The translations under genes were made by a program, and so were the position numbers. A stretch of DNA of 64,000 bases from Blastopirellula sp. J2-11 (GTDB lineage: Bacteria; Planctomycetota; Planctomycetia; Pirellulales; Pirellulaceae), in the NCBI RefSeq assembly GCF_024584705.1, contig NZ_CP097384.1, positions 5,146,001 to 5,210,000 of the forward strand. Direction: 5' to 3'. Position 1 is the stretch's first letter. Every line of letters begins with the position of its first letter. Below are positions 1 through 9,013 of this stretch, one piece after another. The notes under the pieces were generated by a model. It searched no databases. It was not told the origin of the DNA and saw only the letters and a program-made list of their open reading frames with translations.

Positions 1-318
1 CATCCAGAGACCCGCATTCCCGGCGATGTTCCTCCCAGTTTCATCGCTTCAGCCGGTTCCGGGGATAAGGTCCATGCGCTGTGGGCGACCGACTACTTCA
101 CGGCGATGCTGAAAGCAGGCGTTCCCAATCTGGAAATGCACATCTACGGCAACGGCGGGCACGGCGGCGGCTTGCGAGATCGCGGCGGAATTCCGTTTGG
201 CGCGTGGACCGCGCGTTATGCCGAATGGCTGAAGGATCTTGGCTTCCTCAACAAGCCTGGCCTCCCCACCAAAGCGGCCGCCGATGTCGCCGCGTATGCA
301 AAGAAGTCAAAGCGTTAA
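1..318 (+). CDS. alpha/beta hydrolase, C-terminal part (5' end outside window)
   Basis: The first reading frame is open from base 1 to the TAA at 316-318, so this is the last 105 codons of a gene that begins before the window. The visible part contains an Ala-Gly-Ser-Gly-Asp-Lys-Val stretch, where alpha/beta hydrolases carry the acidic triad residue, and then YGNGGHGGGL, which fits the catalytic His loop of the dienelactone hydrolase/acetyl-xylan-esterase-like group. It ends in a basic tail. The nucleophile Ser lies outside the window, so substrate cannot be inferred. A hairpin terminator follows about 55 bases after the stop. Confidence 0.75.
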   Translation, partial: HPETRIPGDVPPSFIASAGSGDKVHALWATDYFTAMLKAGVPNLEMHIYGNGGHGGGLRDRGGIPFGAWTARYAEWLKDLGFLNKPGLPTKAAADVAAYAKKSKR

Positions 319-372
319 ATGAGAGAAGCAACGCTTCGGCCTTATTGAGTCGCCATCAGCATCTCGCCAACG

Positions 373-409
373 AAAAAAGCTCGTCGCAATACTATGCGGC
401 GAGCTTTTT
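373..409. terminator. bidirectional rho-independent terminator
   Basis: An AAAAAGCTCGTCGC arm and a GCGGCGAGCTTTTT arm form a long stem (one G-U wobble) around an AATACTAT loop. Each strand ends in a T run. It lies between the hydrolase end (318) and the convergent desaturase end (440) and can serve both. Confidence 0.8.
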
Positions 410-439
410 CTGATTCGATATCCAACTTCTTACGACCGC

Positions 440-1378
440 TTAGGCCTGAACTTTGGTGGCGGTCTTCTGATCGGGCCGCGCCACATTCCAAGCCAAACCA
501 ACCGCTTCGAGGCAACAAATGACCCGGTACGAGAGATCCAGCTCCCACCAGCGTCTTCCATGCGCCGCGGCGGTCGGCAGCGCGTGATGATTGTTGTGCC
601 AGCCTTCGCCGTGCGACAACAAGCCGATCAGCCAGTTGTTGCGGCTGTCGTCGCTCGTTTGATAGGTGCGATAGCCAAACATGTGCGTCAGTGAGTTGAC
701 CGCCCAGGTGATGTGCCAGACAAAGACGGTGCGGACAAAGACTCCCCAAACCAACAAGCTCCAACTCATCCGCCAGGCTTCGCTCCAGCCACCGGTAAAA
801 TAACCAATAGCGCCGCCGATCAGATAGATGATGAAAGCGTGTGCGATAAAAACGAGCAAGCCGTTTTGTCCCCGTTCTAACCACAGATAGAACGGGTCGC
901 GGACAACGTCGCGTGCGTATCGGTCCAAGTGCGCCATCTTGCCGAAGTTGCGATCTTTCACCATCAGCCAACCGACCTGGCTCCAGAGGAAGTTGACCAG
1001 CGGCGTGTGCGGGTCTTCTTGCTCATCCGAATGTTGGTGATGCACACGGTGCGTCGCAACCCAACGAGCCGGCGTATCTTGCAAACAGCAAACGCCAAGG
1101 ATGGCGAAGGTATGCTCTAGCCAAAGCGGACATTGAAAACTGCGATGCGTAAGTAGACGGTGATAGCCAACCGTCATCCCAAACATGCCGAACAGATGAT
1201 GTCCAACGAACACCGAGATGACCCCGGTCCAACTGAATAGCCAAGGCCAAAACGCATAGAGCGCCAATAAATGAATCAGGCCGATGACGCCTACATACTC
1301 CCACCAGACGCGAATGGGTGTTACGCCAGACGGCTTTTCCAGGCGTTCTCGCTTCGGCGGTGATGCGACTTTGAGCAC
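440..1378 (-). CDS. membrane fatty acid (acyl-CoA/acyl-lipid) desaturase, delta-9 type
   Basis: Integral membrane di-iron enzyme that introduces a double bond into a saturated acyl chain. The three histidine boxes are all present: HRLLTH (about residues 73-78), HRVHH (110-114) and HNNHH (261-265), with the family's GEGWHNNHH context and an NSLTH motif shortly before it. Hydrophobic stretches lie before the first box and between the second and third, as expected for four membrane passes. The open frame extends to a TTG at 1393, but the GTG at 1378 is preceded by GGAAG at good spacing, so I prefer it; the protein is then 312 aa. A TATAAT-like element lies at 1440-1445. Probably a single-gene transcript for adjusting membrane fluidity. 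Confidence 0.9.
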   Translation of the reverse strand: MLKVASPPKRERLEKPSGVTPIRVWWEYVGVIGLIHLLALYAFWPWLFSWTGVISVFVGHHLFGMFGMTVGYHRLLTHRSFQCPLWLEHTFAILGVCCLQDTPARWVATHRVHHQHSDEQEDPHTPLVNFLWSQVGWLMVKDRNFGKMAHLDRYARDVVRDPFYLWLERGQNGLLVFIAHAFIIYLIGGAIGYFTGGWSEAWRMSWSLLVWGVFVRTVFVWHITWAVNSLTHMFGYRTYQTSDDSRNNWLIGLLSHGEGWHNNHHALPTAAAHGRRWWELDLSYRVICCLEAVGLAWNVARPDQKTATKVQA

Positions 1379-1439
1379 GTCAAATTCTTCCAATAAGGAC
1401 TTCTGATCCGCAACCGATGCCGGACGCCTTGAGGGGGGG

Positions 1440-1445
1440 ATTATA
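1440..1445 (-). promoter_or_regulatory. candidate -10 element (TATAAT) of the desaturase gene
   Basis: Reading the minus strand, a perfect TATAAT lies about 60 bases before the GTG start. The hexamer 17 bases upstream, TTCCAC, is a poor -35, so the call rests on the -10 and its position. Confidence 0.45.
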
Positions 1446-2041
1446 CTGATCTCGTGTTTCTAGTGGAACATCGACATCTTTTGCCAAAAACAGACCATCT
1501 TGCCTTCGATGATGGACGTTTGCAGCTTGACCAATACGCTATTTAAGAGCTTGGCGTCGTTTGGTCAAAATACAAAGCGTATTGCCTTTGGGAAATACAG
1601 CACGCCCAGTTTAATCTACTTTCTGGGGGTATCCATCCTAGATTTGGTCCTCAACTGGCGACGCAAGCCAGTTCTATTCTGGCTTTTAGGCGAGACCGAT
1701 CAGCGGATCAATCTTTCCTTATGTACGCTGCGCCACCCTAATGAGCAAAAGAACACGCGTCAAGAGGGGTGGTTTGCGGCAATAATGCCGACCCGGCAGA
1801 TACGGCAAACACGTTGCGAATCTCGCGCCTTGAACCCCACCTTGCGGGCAAGATCGGCACAACTTGCCATTAAATACGCACAAAGAAACGACAGATCGGC
1901 GGGTCGCCGATCGGAAACGGCGCAGCTTTTGGCGAATGTTTCGGGTGAGTGGAAGTAACGTCTCTCCCTATATTTCAGCACCCGCTCAATGCGCCGTGGG
2001 CGCCCAAAATTCTAGGCGTCACATGCAAGTAGCGCAGCTGC
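1446..2041. other. intergenic stretch without a supported gene
   Basis: About 600 bases between the desaturase promoter and the end of the DUF1254 gene. Open frames exist here (for example 1500-1958 on the plus strand), but they have no ribosome-binding site, no recognisable motif and an erratic composition. I see no RNA gene or strong hairpin. Confidence 0.5.
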
Positions 2042-3514
2042 CTACTTCACTTGCTGAACGCCAGGCGGTTGCCAGGCGCCTTCCCCTGCAGGCAAGACCG
2101 ACGGCGGTTCCGTCTTCGGCCAATAGAGACGCATCACCAGATAGATCGGACCGCTGGGGGCCGGCAACCAGTTGGCTTCGTGCTCCTTGCCCGGGCTTTC
2201 CTTCTGGATGTAAAGGGTCAGCGAACCATCTTCGTTCAATTTCAGATTCGGCAACATCGGTGAATTGATCAGGTACCGATTGATCGGATTTTCGATCAGT
2301 AGCTGAGTTTTGCCGTCGTACATGGTCACCGACCAAAAAGCGTTGACCGGTGGGAATTGACCTTTGGCGAAGGTGAGCGTGTAGTTGCGCTTGCTGCCGT
2401 CAAGCGTTTCTCCTACGGCGTCGACGCGAGTTATTGGGTAGGTTGCTTCGACCGAGTCATTACCGTAGATGCCTGCTTTGGCGCCTGCTGAGCGTAACAG
2501 CCAATTGCCGTCAAAGAATTTCCGATCACCAAACGGCGAAGCTAACTTCCAACCGTTAATATCTTTCAAAGTGGTCTCGAGATACTTCGTGACCTGTTCG
2601 TCTCCTTGCTTCATCGCGGTGGGGATGGTCGCTTGATGCTCGGGCGAGAGTTCCTTCAAGTCGAACTTCTTGTCTGGCCCAATGCCGATGCTGGCAAGTT
2701 TGCTACGGATTTCTTTTTCTTCTGGTCCCGCCGGAGCGAATTGCAGACAAAAGTCGAGGTAGCCGAAGAAATTGGTCTTCACCATCTCTTTGTCGATCTT
2801 CGGAAAATCAATTTTGGGCGCTGTCGTCGGCGCCGGTTTCCCCAGAAAAGCCGAGAGCGGCTGAACTTTGTAGCCCGACTGAATCTTCACAACATTCGGC
2901 ATATCTTCAGCGTTAAATAGCTGGGTGCGAAATCCAGCAAGCGAAAATTGCGTTGTGGAGTGGAACACCTTTTTGACGCCGGGCGGTTTTTCTCCCTTCC
3001 AATCGGGCCCAACTACCAAGAAATCGCCAGGCTCATTGCCGGTAGTACGACTACCGATGTATCCGTAGTTAAACGTATTGCCATCTTCCAACTGCACCGC
3101 ATAATAGCGATCTTTCTCTACTGCTGGAACCGAAATCACTTGCGGCTCGGCCCGCAGATCCATCCAGAGAAACGAATAAGGCGTGTCGCTATTGGGCGTG
3201 ACGATGGCGGTGTCTTTATAGGTGAAGACTCGCGCTTCGTTCTTGATTTCGTTGAACGGCGCTTTGAACTGGGGCGAATCCTTGTCAACGGCATACTCGT
3301 ACATCACCGCGTAGTTCATTACGATCGGCAAACCGTAGATGTAGCCTTCTTCCAAGATCGCTTGAGTCTCTTCGATACTTGGCGCGGCGACGTCAGTTGA
3401 TTCGTCAATCTGCTCAGCACTCGAGATCGTGTCCTTCTTGCCACCGCACCCGGCAAGACAACCAATGGTGATCGCGACCGCAAGAATTCCGCCTAGAAAA
3501 CTCCGCTTGTTCAT
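2042..3514 (-). CDS. DUF1254/DUF1214 domain lipoprotein
   Basis: 490-residue lipoprotein. From the ATG at 3514 it starts with a short basic N-terminus, a hydrophobic segment and the lipobox L-A-G-C with the lipidated Cys at residue 23. The frame continues upstream to 3598, but those extra residues would place the signal peptide internally, so 3514 is chosen. The first half matches the DUF1254 pattern (EEGYIYGLPIV, then a VTPNSDTPYS segment), and the second half the DUF1214 pattern (NYTLTFAKGQFPPVNAFWSVTMYD, given here only as a landmark near residues 370-395). Such proteins are widespread and of unknown function, with a beta-rich fold. It appears to be transcribed alone. Confidence 0.85.
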   Translation of the reverse strand: MNKRSFLGGILAVAITIGCLAGCGGKKDTISSAEQIDESTDVAAPSIEETQAILEEGYIYGLPIVMNYAVMYEYAVDKDSPQFKAPFNEIKNEARVFTYKDTAIVTPNSDTPYSFLWMDLRAEPQVISVPAVEKDRYYAVQLEDGNTFNYGYIGSRTTGNEPGDFLVVGPDWKGEKPPGVKKVFHSTTQFSLAGFRTQLFNAEDMPNVVKIQSGYKVQPLSAFLGKPAPTTAPKIDFPKIDKEMVKTNFFGYLDFCLQFAPAGPEEKEIRSKLASIGIGPDKKFDLKELSPEHQATIPTAMKQGDEQVTKYLETTLKDINGWKLASPFGDRKFFDGNWLLRSAGAKAGIYGNDSVEATYPITRVDAVGETLDGSKRNYTLTFAKGQFPPVNAFWSVTMYDGKTQLLIENPINRYLINSPMLPNLKLNEDGSLTLYIQKESPGKEHEANWLPAPSGPIYLVMRLYWPKTEPPSVLPAGEGAWQPPGVQQVK

Positions 3515-3947
3515 CTCAATTCTCATCGATTTTCTCATGTGAAGTAGATCCGAACCTTTCCATGTCGATTCCCCGGGCCCATTCTGAGAATCGATCAAAA
3601 TAGCGGCCCCTCAAGATTACGGAACGGGGGCGCCTCCGATATCGCGAGCTCCATTCAGCAGCCAGGATTTTAACCTCACCTAGAGGGGATGGCGACTAGC
3701 GATCCCAGCCGGACCGTAACCTCCGGGGTTCAGCCGCTATAAGAAATAGCGGGACAATCCGCGACAGGCGTCTCCAGGCTGCTCTTCCACAAAACGGCGA
3801 AGACTGGCAGTTTGGCTGAAATCTGTTGCGATTTTTCGAAAAAACTTTCTCGATGGCGCTATCTCGCGGCAGAAATAGGAAGATCGCTCGGCGCTAACTA
3901 TCTAGAATGAAGAGCCCCTAGGTGATGATCTCTTCGCCGAGAGTCGT

Positions 3948-3972
3948 ACTTGATTGCCGCCGGCAATCAAGT
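3948..3972. promoter_or_regulatory. perfect inverted repeat (11-bp arms) upstream of the cytochrome/FGE gene
   Basis: ACTTGATTGCC, three bases, GGCAATCAAGT, followed by GTTTTCTCC. It lies about 70 bases before the likely start of the next gene. With no plus-strand gene upstream to terminate, it is either an operator or an attenuator. The remaining bases of 3515-3947 hold no supported gene. Confidence 0.4.
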
Positions 3973-4040
3973 GTTTTCTCCCCGCAAGGCGCCGCAGTCA
4001 TGACCGATTTTCCTACCGCTGCGAATATAGGAACGGACGA

Positions 4041-5459
4041 TTGATCAGCTATTTCAAGATAAGCATCCAGCTCTTCAGCTATTTTTCGATTGCCTGTATA
4101 GGCGTTTCGGCAACCGCAGCCAAAGTCGATTTCAGGAAAGAGATCGCGCCCATTCTGGAAACGAACTGCGTCTCTTGCCATTCCGGCGAATCGCCGGAAG
4201 GGGATTTCAATCTGACGACTAAAGCGTTGGCCAACGAAACCAGCTATGACAGCGCAATCGTCGCCGAGTCCCCCGCAGAGAGCTCAATTTACAGCTTGAC
4301 GATCCTGGATCGTACCGACGACCAACTGATGCCGCCGCTGCATGCTGGCGGTCCGCTTCCCAAAGCCAGCACCGAGTTGCTTCGTCAATGGATCGCTGAA
4401 GGCGCCGACTGGCCGGAAGGGATGACTCTCACAGCGAAACCCAAACCGGCTGGAAGTTTTGTTTCTGCCGACGACTTCGATCTGGTGAAAAAGATCCACG
4501 CCAAGATTGTCGCCCAGGCGAAAGCCGAGGCCGGTAAGCCGCAGGATTACGCGAAAGTGATCCCGCTGACCGAAATCGAATTTCACATGGTCGCGACGCC
4601 TGGCGGCGAATTTCTGATGGGCAGTCCCGCAGGCGAAGAACTTCGGCATGCCGACGAAGGACCGCAAACCAAGGTGAAAGTCGATCCCTTCTGGATCGGC
4701 AAATACGAAGTGACCTGGGACGAGTACGAACCGTTCATGATCACCCAGATCGACCGCCGCAAAGATGGCGGACGAATCGACTACGACGCCCAGAAGCACA
4801 CGATCACCGATGCGATCAGCCAGCCGACTCCTCCCTATACCGAGATGAGCTTTGGGATGGGGCAACATGGTTATCCCGCGATCAGCATGACGCAGCACGC
4901 GGCCAACAAGTATTGCCAATGGTTGAGCGCCCAAACGGGCCACTTCTATCGACTGCCGACCGAGGCCGAATGGGAGTTCGCTTGCCGCGCCGGAACTTCA
5001 ACCGCTTATTCGTTTGGCGATGATCCCGACCAGCTAAAGCAGTACGGGTGGTTCTATGACAACGCGAACGAAAAGTACCAAAAGGTGGGTTTAAAGAAGC
5101 CGAATCCCTGGGGTCTGCACGACATGCATGGCAACGTGATGGAGTGGACCGCTGACCAATACCTGCCAGACTACTTTGAGAAGATCAAAGACCACGCCAA
5201 CAATCCCTACATCAAACCGGTCACCCTTTATCCGCGCACCGCTCGCGGCGGCGGCTGGGACGATGATCCAGATCGACTTCGCTCGGCGGCGCGGCGCGGA
5301 TCGGATCCATCTTGGAAGCAGCAAGATCCGCAGTTGCCCAAGAGCGTTTGGTATCACACCAACGCGACCCAACTCGGATTTCGCATCGTACGACCAGTAG
5401 AGGTTCCTTCTCCGGAAGAGATGTACTTCTACTGGAACAGCGCACGCGACGTTTACTAG
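4041..5459 (+). CDS. planctomycete-type cytochrome c domain fused to FGE-sulfatase (SUMF1-like) domain
   Basis: About 472 residues from a TTG at 4041, which has AGGA nine bases upstream and puts a signal-peptide-like hydrophobic stretch at the N-terminus. The longer frame from 3954 overlaps a palindrome. The first domain carries one heme site CVSCH (about residues 43-47) and a later DQLMPP that can supply the axial Met, as in planctomycete cytochrome c domains. From about residue 180 comes an FGE-sulfatase-type fold (GGEFLMGSP, EVTWDEY, RLPTEAEWEFACRAG, NVMEWTAD). The C-terminus reads GGGWDDDPDRLRSAARR and lacks the cysteine pair that true formylglycine-generating enzymes use, so sulfatase activation is unlikely. 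Exported; 46 bases before the next gene. Confidence 0.85.
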   Translation: MISYFKISIQLFSYFSIACIGVSATAAKVDFRKEIAPILETNCVSCHSGESPEGDFNLTTKALANETSYDSAIVAESPAESSIYSLTILDRTDDQLMPPLHAGGPLPKASTELLRQWIAEGADWPEGMTLTAKPKPAGSFVSADDFDLVKKIHAKIVAQAKAEAGKPQDYAKVIPLTEIEFHMVATPGGEFLMGSPAGEELRHADEGPQTKVKVDPFWIGKYEVTWDEYEPFMITQIDRRKDGGRIDYDAQKHTITDAISQPTPPYTEMSFGMGQHGYPAISMTQHAANKYCQWLSAQTGHFYRLPTEAEWEFACRAGTSTAYSFGDDPDQLKQYGWFYDNANEKYQKVGLKKPNPWGLHDMHGNVMEWTADQYLPDYFEKIKDHANNPYIKPVTLYPRTARGGGWDDDPDRLRSAARRGSDPSWKQQDPQLPKSVWYHTNATQLGFRIVRPVEVPSPEEMYFYWNSARDVY

Positions 5460-5505
5460 CCCCTCTCTATTCCCCGCAACACTTCCCGTTTTGACAGGAC
5501 TGATA

Positions 5506-6885
5506 ATGAGCGAACGAATCGAAACGACAGAAAACCGCCGCAACTTTATCAAAGTCGCCGGTACGGCTTCGGCATTGGCCGCCTTCGCTGTTCCGCATGT
5601 CCATGCCGAAGAAAAAGAGATCAACACGATTCAAGTCGCTCTGGTTGGCTGTGGTGGTCGCGGCACTGGCGCAGCGGCGAATTGCCTCGACGTACCCGGC
5701 GCTCGCACCAAGTTGGTCGCCATGGCCGACGTGTTTGATCATCGCCTGGCGGGCAGCCATCAAACGCTCCAGCGCTTGTACCAAGAGAAAGAAGGCAAGT
5801 TTGACGTTCCCGAAGAACGTCAGTTCGTCGGTTTCGAAGCCTACAAAAACGCGATGGACGCGCTCAATCCAGGCGACGTCGTCATTCTCGCAACGCCGCT
5901 GGCGTTTCGCTGGGTCCACTACACCTATGCAATCGACAAAGGCTTGAACGTCTTCATGGAGAAGCCGGTCATCGCCGACGGCCCCAGCGCCAAGCGGATG
6001 CTGGCGTTGTCAGAAAAGGCGGACGCGAAAAACCTGAAGTCGGCAGTCGGTCTGATGGTTCGTCACTGTCGCGGGCGTCAAGAGTTGCACAAGCGCATCC
6101 AGGACGGCGAAATCGGCGATATCATCATGATGCGCGCTTATCGCATGCACGGGCCGGTCGCCTCGGCGTTCTCGACGCGTAAACCGGCCGAAACGCCGGA
6201 AGTGATGTACCAGATCGAACGCTTCCACAGCTTCCTCTGGGCCAGCGGCGGTTGCTTCAGCGACTTCTACATCCACCAAATCGACGAAACGTCGTGGATG
6301 AAAAACTCGTGGCCGGTCAAAGCTCAAGCGCTCGGGGGACGACATCATCGCGATGACTTCATCGACCAGAACTTTGACACCTACGCCGTCGAGTACACTT
6401 ACGACGACGGGTCAAAGCTCTTCTTTGACGGTCGCACGATGCTTGGTTGCCGCAATGACATGTCAAGCACCGTCCACGGCAGCAAAGGTTCGGCGATTGT
6501 CAGCACCTCGGGTCACACCCCCGGCAAGGTTCGCACCTTCAGCGGCCAAAACCAAAATCGCCGCGAAGTGACGTGGGCCTGGCCGCAACCAGAAGAAAAC
6601 CCGTACCAATTGGAATGGAACGACTTCATCGACGCGATCGTTAAGGATACGCCGTACAACGAAGTCCCCCGCGGCGTCGAAGCGAGCCTGGTCACCAGCA
6701 TGGGTCGCATGGCGGCGCACACCGGTCAGGAAATCACCTACGACCAGATGCTCCACTGCGAACATGAGTTCGCGCCAAACGTCGACAAACTAACGGTCGA
6801 CGGCCCGGCCCCGATCATGCCTGACGAAAACGGCCGCTACGCCGTGCCGATGCCAGGCAAGAATCGCGACGTTGAATTCAGCTAG
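5506..6885 (+). CDS. Gfo/Idh/MocA family oxidoreductase with Tat signal
   Basis: 459-residue NAD(P)-dependent sugar-type dehydrogenase. It begins with a twin-arginine motif (RRNFIK) and a hydrophobic stretch ending HVHAEE, so it should be exported folded with its cofactor. The nucleotide-binding loop is VALVGCGGRGTGAA, and the EKPV motif used for catalysis in this family follows. The ATG at 5506 has AGGA six bases upstream; a TTG at 5491 is less likely. It follows the cytochrome/FGE gene closely and a strong terminator comes right after it, so the two genes form an operon. Planctomycetes have many such paralogues; the substrate cannot be read from sequence. Confidence 0.9.
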   Translation: MSERIETTENRRNFIKVAGTASALAAFAVPHVHAEEKEINTIQVALVGCGGRGTGAAANCLDVPGARTKLVAMADVFDHRLAGSHQTLQRLYQEKEGKFDVPEERQFVGFEAYKNAMDALNPGDVVILATPLAFRWVHYTYAIDKGLNVFMEKPVIADGPSAKRMLALSEKADAKNLKSAVGLMVRHCRGRQELHKRIQDGEIGDIIMMRAYRMHGPVASAFSTRKPAETPEVMYQIERFHSFLWASGGCFSDFYIHQIDETSWMKNSWPVKAQALGGRHHRDDFIDQNFDTYAVEYTYDDGSKLFFDGRTMLGCRNDMSSTVHGSKGSAIVSTSGHTPGKVRTFSGQNQNRREVTWAWPQPEENPYQLEWNDFIDAIVKDTPYNEVPRGVEASLVTSMGRMAAHTGQEITYDQMLHCEHEFAPNVDKLTVDGPAPIMPDENGRYAVPMPGKNRDVEFS

Positions 6886-6915
6886 TCTAGCGACAGCGAT
6901 ATTTGATAGATAACC

Positions 6916-6955
6916 AACAAAGCCCTGCGTCTGAGCTCAGACGCAGGGCTTTGTT
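6916..6955. terminator. rho-independent terminator, perfect 40-bp palindrome
   Basis: Arms AACAAAGCCCTGCGTCTGAG and its exact complement meet at a GAGCTC centre, with T-rich ends on both strands. It separates the oxidoreductase (ends 6885) from the convergent DUF1559 gene (ends 6997). Confidence 0.85.
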
Positions 6956-6996
6956 ATTGGATGCGAAAGAACATCAGACCAAGGCCAGACCTACAT

Positions 6997-8715
6997 TCAC
7001 TGCGGTATCACCTGACCATCATTCCGCTGGAAAAGCAGTTGCAGCGTTTTGCCGGCCGTTTGCTCGCTGATGAAACGGACGCTGCCGTCGCAATAGGCGG
7101 CGTTGAATCCGCCCAGTTGCGATTTCCCCAGGTTCTTCCAGACGTTCATCAGGTCGACTTCCAGATCGCTCGGTTGCGTCCAGACGACGGCGGCTTCATC
7201 GTTGGCTTCGACGCACATGATGGTGTTGGAGGTTCCATCGGTGATGTTTCGGAACCCGATCCCTTTGGCGAAAAGCTTGCCTTCCGGCGTCGCGGCGGGT
7301 TGCTCAAAAAACATCCCTTTTCCCAACGATCCCATATACGTCGTATAGCCTTCGGGGGCCATGCTGCGTGGATTACGATAAATTGCCGGCATCTGTTCGA
7401 TCAGCTTTATGTTGTGCTCACTATCCCACGGTTCATCGAGATGGAACTGCTCGTACAACGCGTTCTGTTCAAGGAACGGCAGAATCATCACGCGCCAAGA
7501 GAGCAGTTTCTTTCCTTCTTTGTCGGTGATCGCCTGGGGAGGGAAACTACCGTTGGTGTCGTGAAAAAAGTGCATCGCCAACGCGATTTGCTTCAGATTG
7601 TTGGAGGACGCCATGCGCCGCGCTGCGTCTCGCGCCGATTGAACTGCAGGCAATAACAGCGCGATCAGAACTCCCACGATGGCCACATTGGTCGCGGCAA
7701 TCTTGTCCTCGCCTTGCTCAAACTGGATCACCAGAGCGTTGCCGTCTCGCTTGGGTTCCAGCAGGTCGAGCATCGATTCGGACATCCGAGTTTGATACTT
7801 CCCCATCGCGGCTTCGATCTCGTCTTCGCTATCGGCCAGCTTTTGGGCTTCGCCCAGCATCGCCGCCCTAGCCATTCCCATGGTGAAGCCAGCCATGTAT
7901 TCCAGCTTTTTAGCAGCTTCCTCGTCGACCGCGTCGATTTTCAACGCCAGGGCCATCTTGTTGGTAAAATACCCGCTCAGCGTGATCGACTTGGTCGAGT
8001 CCGGAATCTGCTTGTATACGGTGAACGGAAACGGAATCTCTTGCTGCGCGACGATCCCATTGATTTGGTCGCGCACCGGCGCCACGTTGAACATCAAGAC
8101 GGCGTCGGCGTCACCGCCGGCGTCCGCTAACATCTGCGCTGGCTGCGTGAGCTTCGCATGGGGGCCATTCGTTGCGATCTCCGCGACGGCGGTCAGCGAA
8201 CCAAGCAGGAACGTATGCTCGTCCAGTTGATGAGCGGCCAGGTAATCGAGCGGGTACGCTTCCGTGAAAAAGGCTTTCCCTTTCAACCCCGCAAAGACTT
8301 CGTTCACCGTTTCTTGGTCGGCCATCTCATCGACCAGCTCACCGATATTGGCGAAAAAGGTTTCCCCTTGCAGCGTCTCCGATGTTTTCACCACGGCGAC
8401 AACGTCAGGCATCGGTTTTTCTGGAGTCGGAGGAGTCGCAATCAACACGATCGACGTGATCCGCATCGGATCGAAACCGAGGTACTTCGCGCCAAACGCC
8501 TGCGCCACTTCCACGGGATAGTTTTTCACGACTGACGAGGTCAGCAAAGGTTCCGCACGCAGAAAGCCGACGCCAACCGCGTTGTCCGGAACATATTCCA
8601 GACCCAACGCCCCTTGCGCAGAAGCCGCTTCTTGGGCCATCAACACCAACTGCGGCGAAAAAGCGATCGTCGCCGCTAGAAATCCAACCAAGACTGCCTT
8701 GAGATACGAAGTCAT
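6997..8715 (-). CDS. DUF1559 domain protein with large N-terminal extension
   Basis: 572 residues. The N-terminus is a signal peptide ending about residue 28 (hydrophobic core, then MAQEA). Residues 30-340 are an unrecognised extracytoplasmic region. Around residues 340-370 comes the pilin-like segment VAIVGVLIALLLPAVQSARD, normally found at the extreme N-terminus of DUF1559 proteins, and then typical DUF1559 sequence (NNLKQIALAMHFFHD, FPPQAI, LSWRVMILPFLEQ) ending with the H-x9-DG-like NAAYCDGSVRFIS. Planctomycete genomes hold many DUF1559 paralogues, presumed surface or pseudopilin-like. The internal position of the hydrophobic segment is unusual. It is not obviously in an operon. Confidence 0.9.
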   Translation of the reverse strand: MTSYLKAVLVGFLAATIAFSPQLVLMAQEAASAQGALGLEYVPDNAVGVGFLRAEPLLTSSVVKNYPVEVAQAFGAKYLGFDPMRITSIVLIATPPTPEKPMPDVVAVVKTSETLQGETFFANIGELVDEMADQETVNEVFAGLKGKAFFTEAYPLDYLAAHQLDEHTFLLGSLTAVAEIATNGPHAKLTQPAQMLADAGGDADAVLMFNVAPVRDQINGIVAQQEIPFPFTVYKQIPDSTKSITLSGYFTNKMALALKIDAVDEEAAKKLEYMAGFTMGMARAAMLGEAQKLADSEDEIEAAMGKYQTRMSESMLDLLEPKRDGNALVIQFEQGEDKIAATNVAIVGVLIALLLPAVQSARDAARRMASSNNLKQIALAMHFFHDTNGSFPPQAITDKEGKKLLSWRVMILPFLEQNALYEQFHLDEPWDSEHNIKLIEQMPAIYRNPRSMAPEGYTTYMGSLGKGMFFEQPAATPEGKLFAKGIGFRNITDGTSNTIMCVEANDEAAVVWTQPSDLEVDLMNVWKNLGKSQLGGFNAAYCDGSVRFISEQTAGKTLQLLFQRNDGQVIPQ

Positions 8716-9013
8716 GCGTTTGTCGCCTTGTCTGCTGCGATGCGCTAGAGGTGAAAAGAAGGGATAGCAGTCAGAGATTATAGACCGCTGAGAGAGGGGG
8801 TGCGAGTTTTTGGTTCATAAACCGCCGGGGAAAATACCAAGCAGTTCGCTGAGATACGGCGCTAGGCATCGCGCCGACCAGAAAACAGGTGGCGCTTCCA
8901 AGACCTTCGACGATCAAAATGCGAAGGTCTTTGGCGATGAAATGCCCGCTCAGGTCTGCGCGACTCGCGGAGCGCCAGACCTGGTGATAATTAAGCGTGC
9001 CTTTCTCTCCGCA
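8716..9013. other. intergenic stretch; one hairpin, no gene
   Basis: Contains a 10-bp hairpin (AAGACCTTCG at 8900-8909, complement at 8922-8931) without a T run. No open frame here has a ribosome-binding site or recognisable product. It holds the upstream region of the DUF1559 gene. Confidence 0.4.

Noticed and set aside
1500-1958. 152-codon open frame between the desaturase and DUF1254 genes
   Set aside because: No ribosome-binding site, no recognisable motif and composition unlike the neighbouring genes; likely chance.
4620-5400. Functional formylglycine-generating enzyme
   Set aside because: The catalytic cysteine pair is missing in the C-terminal part.
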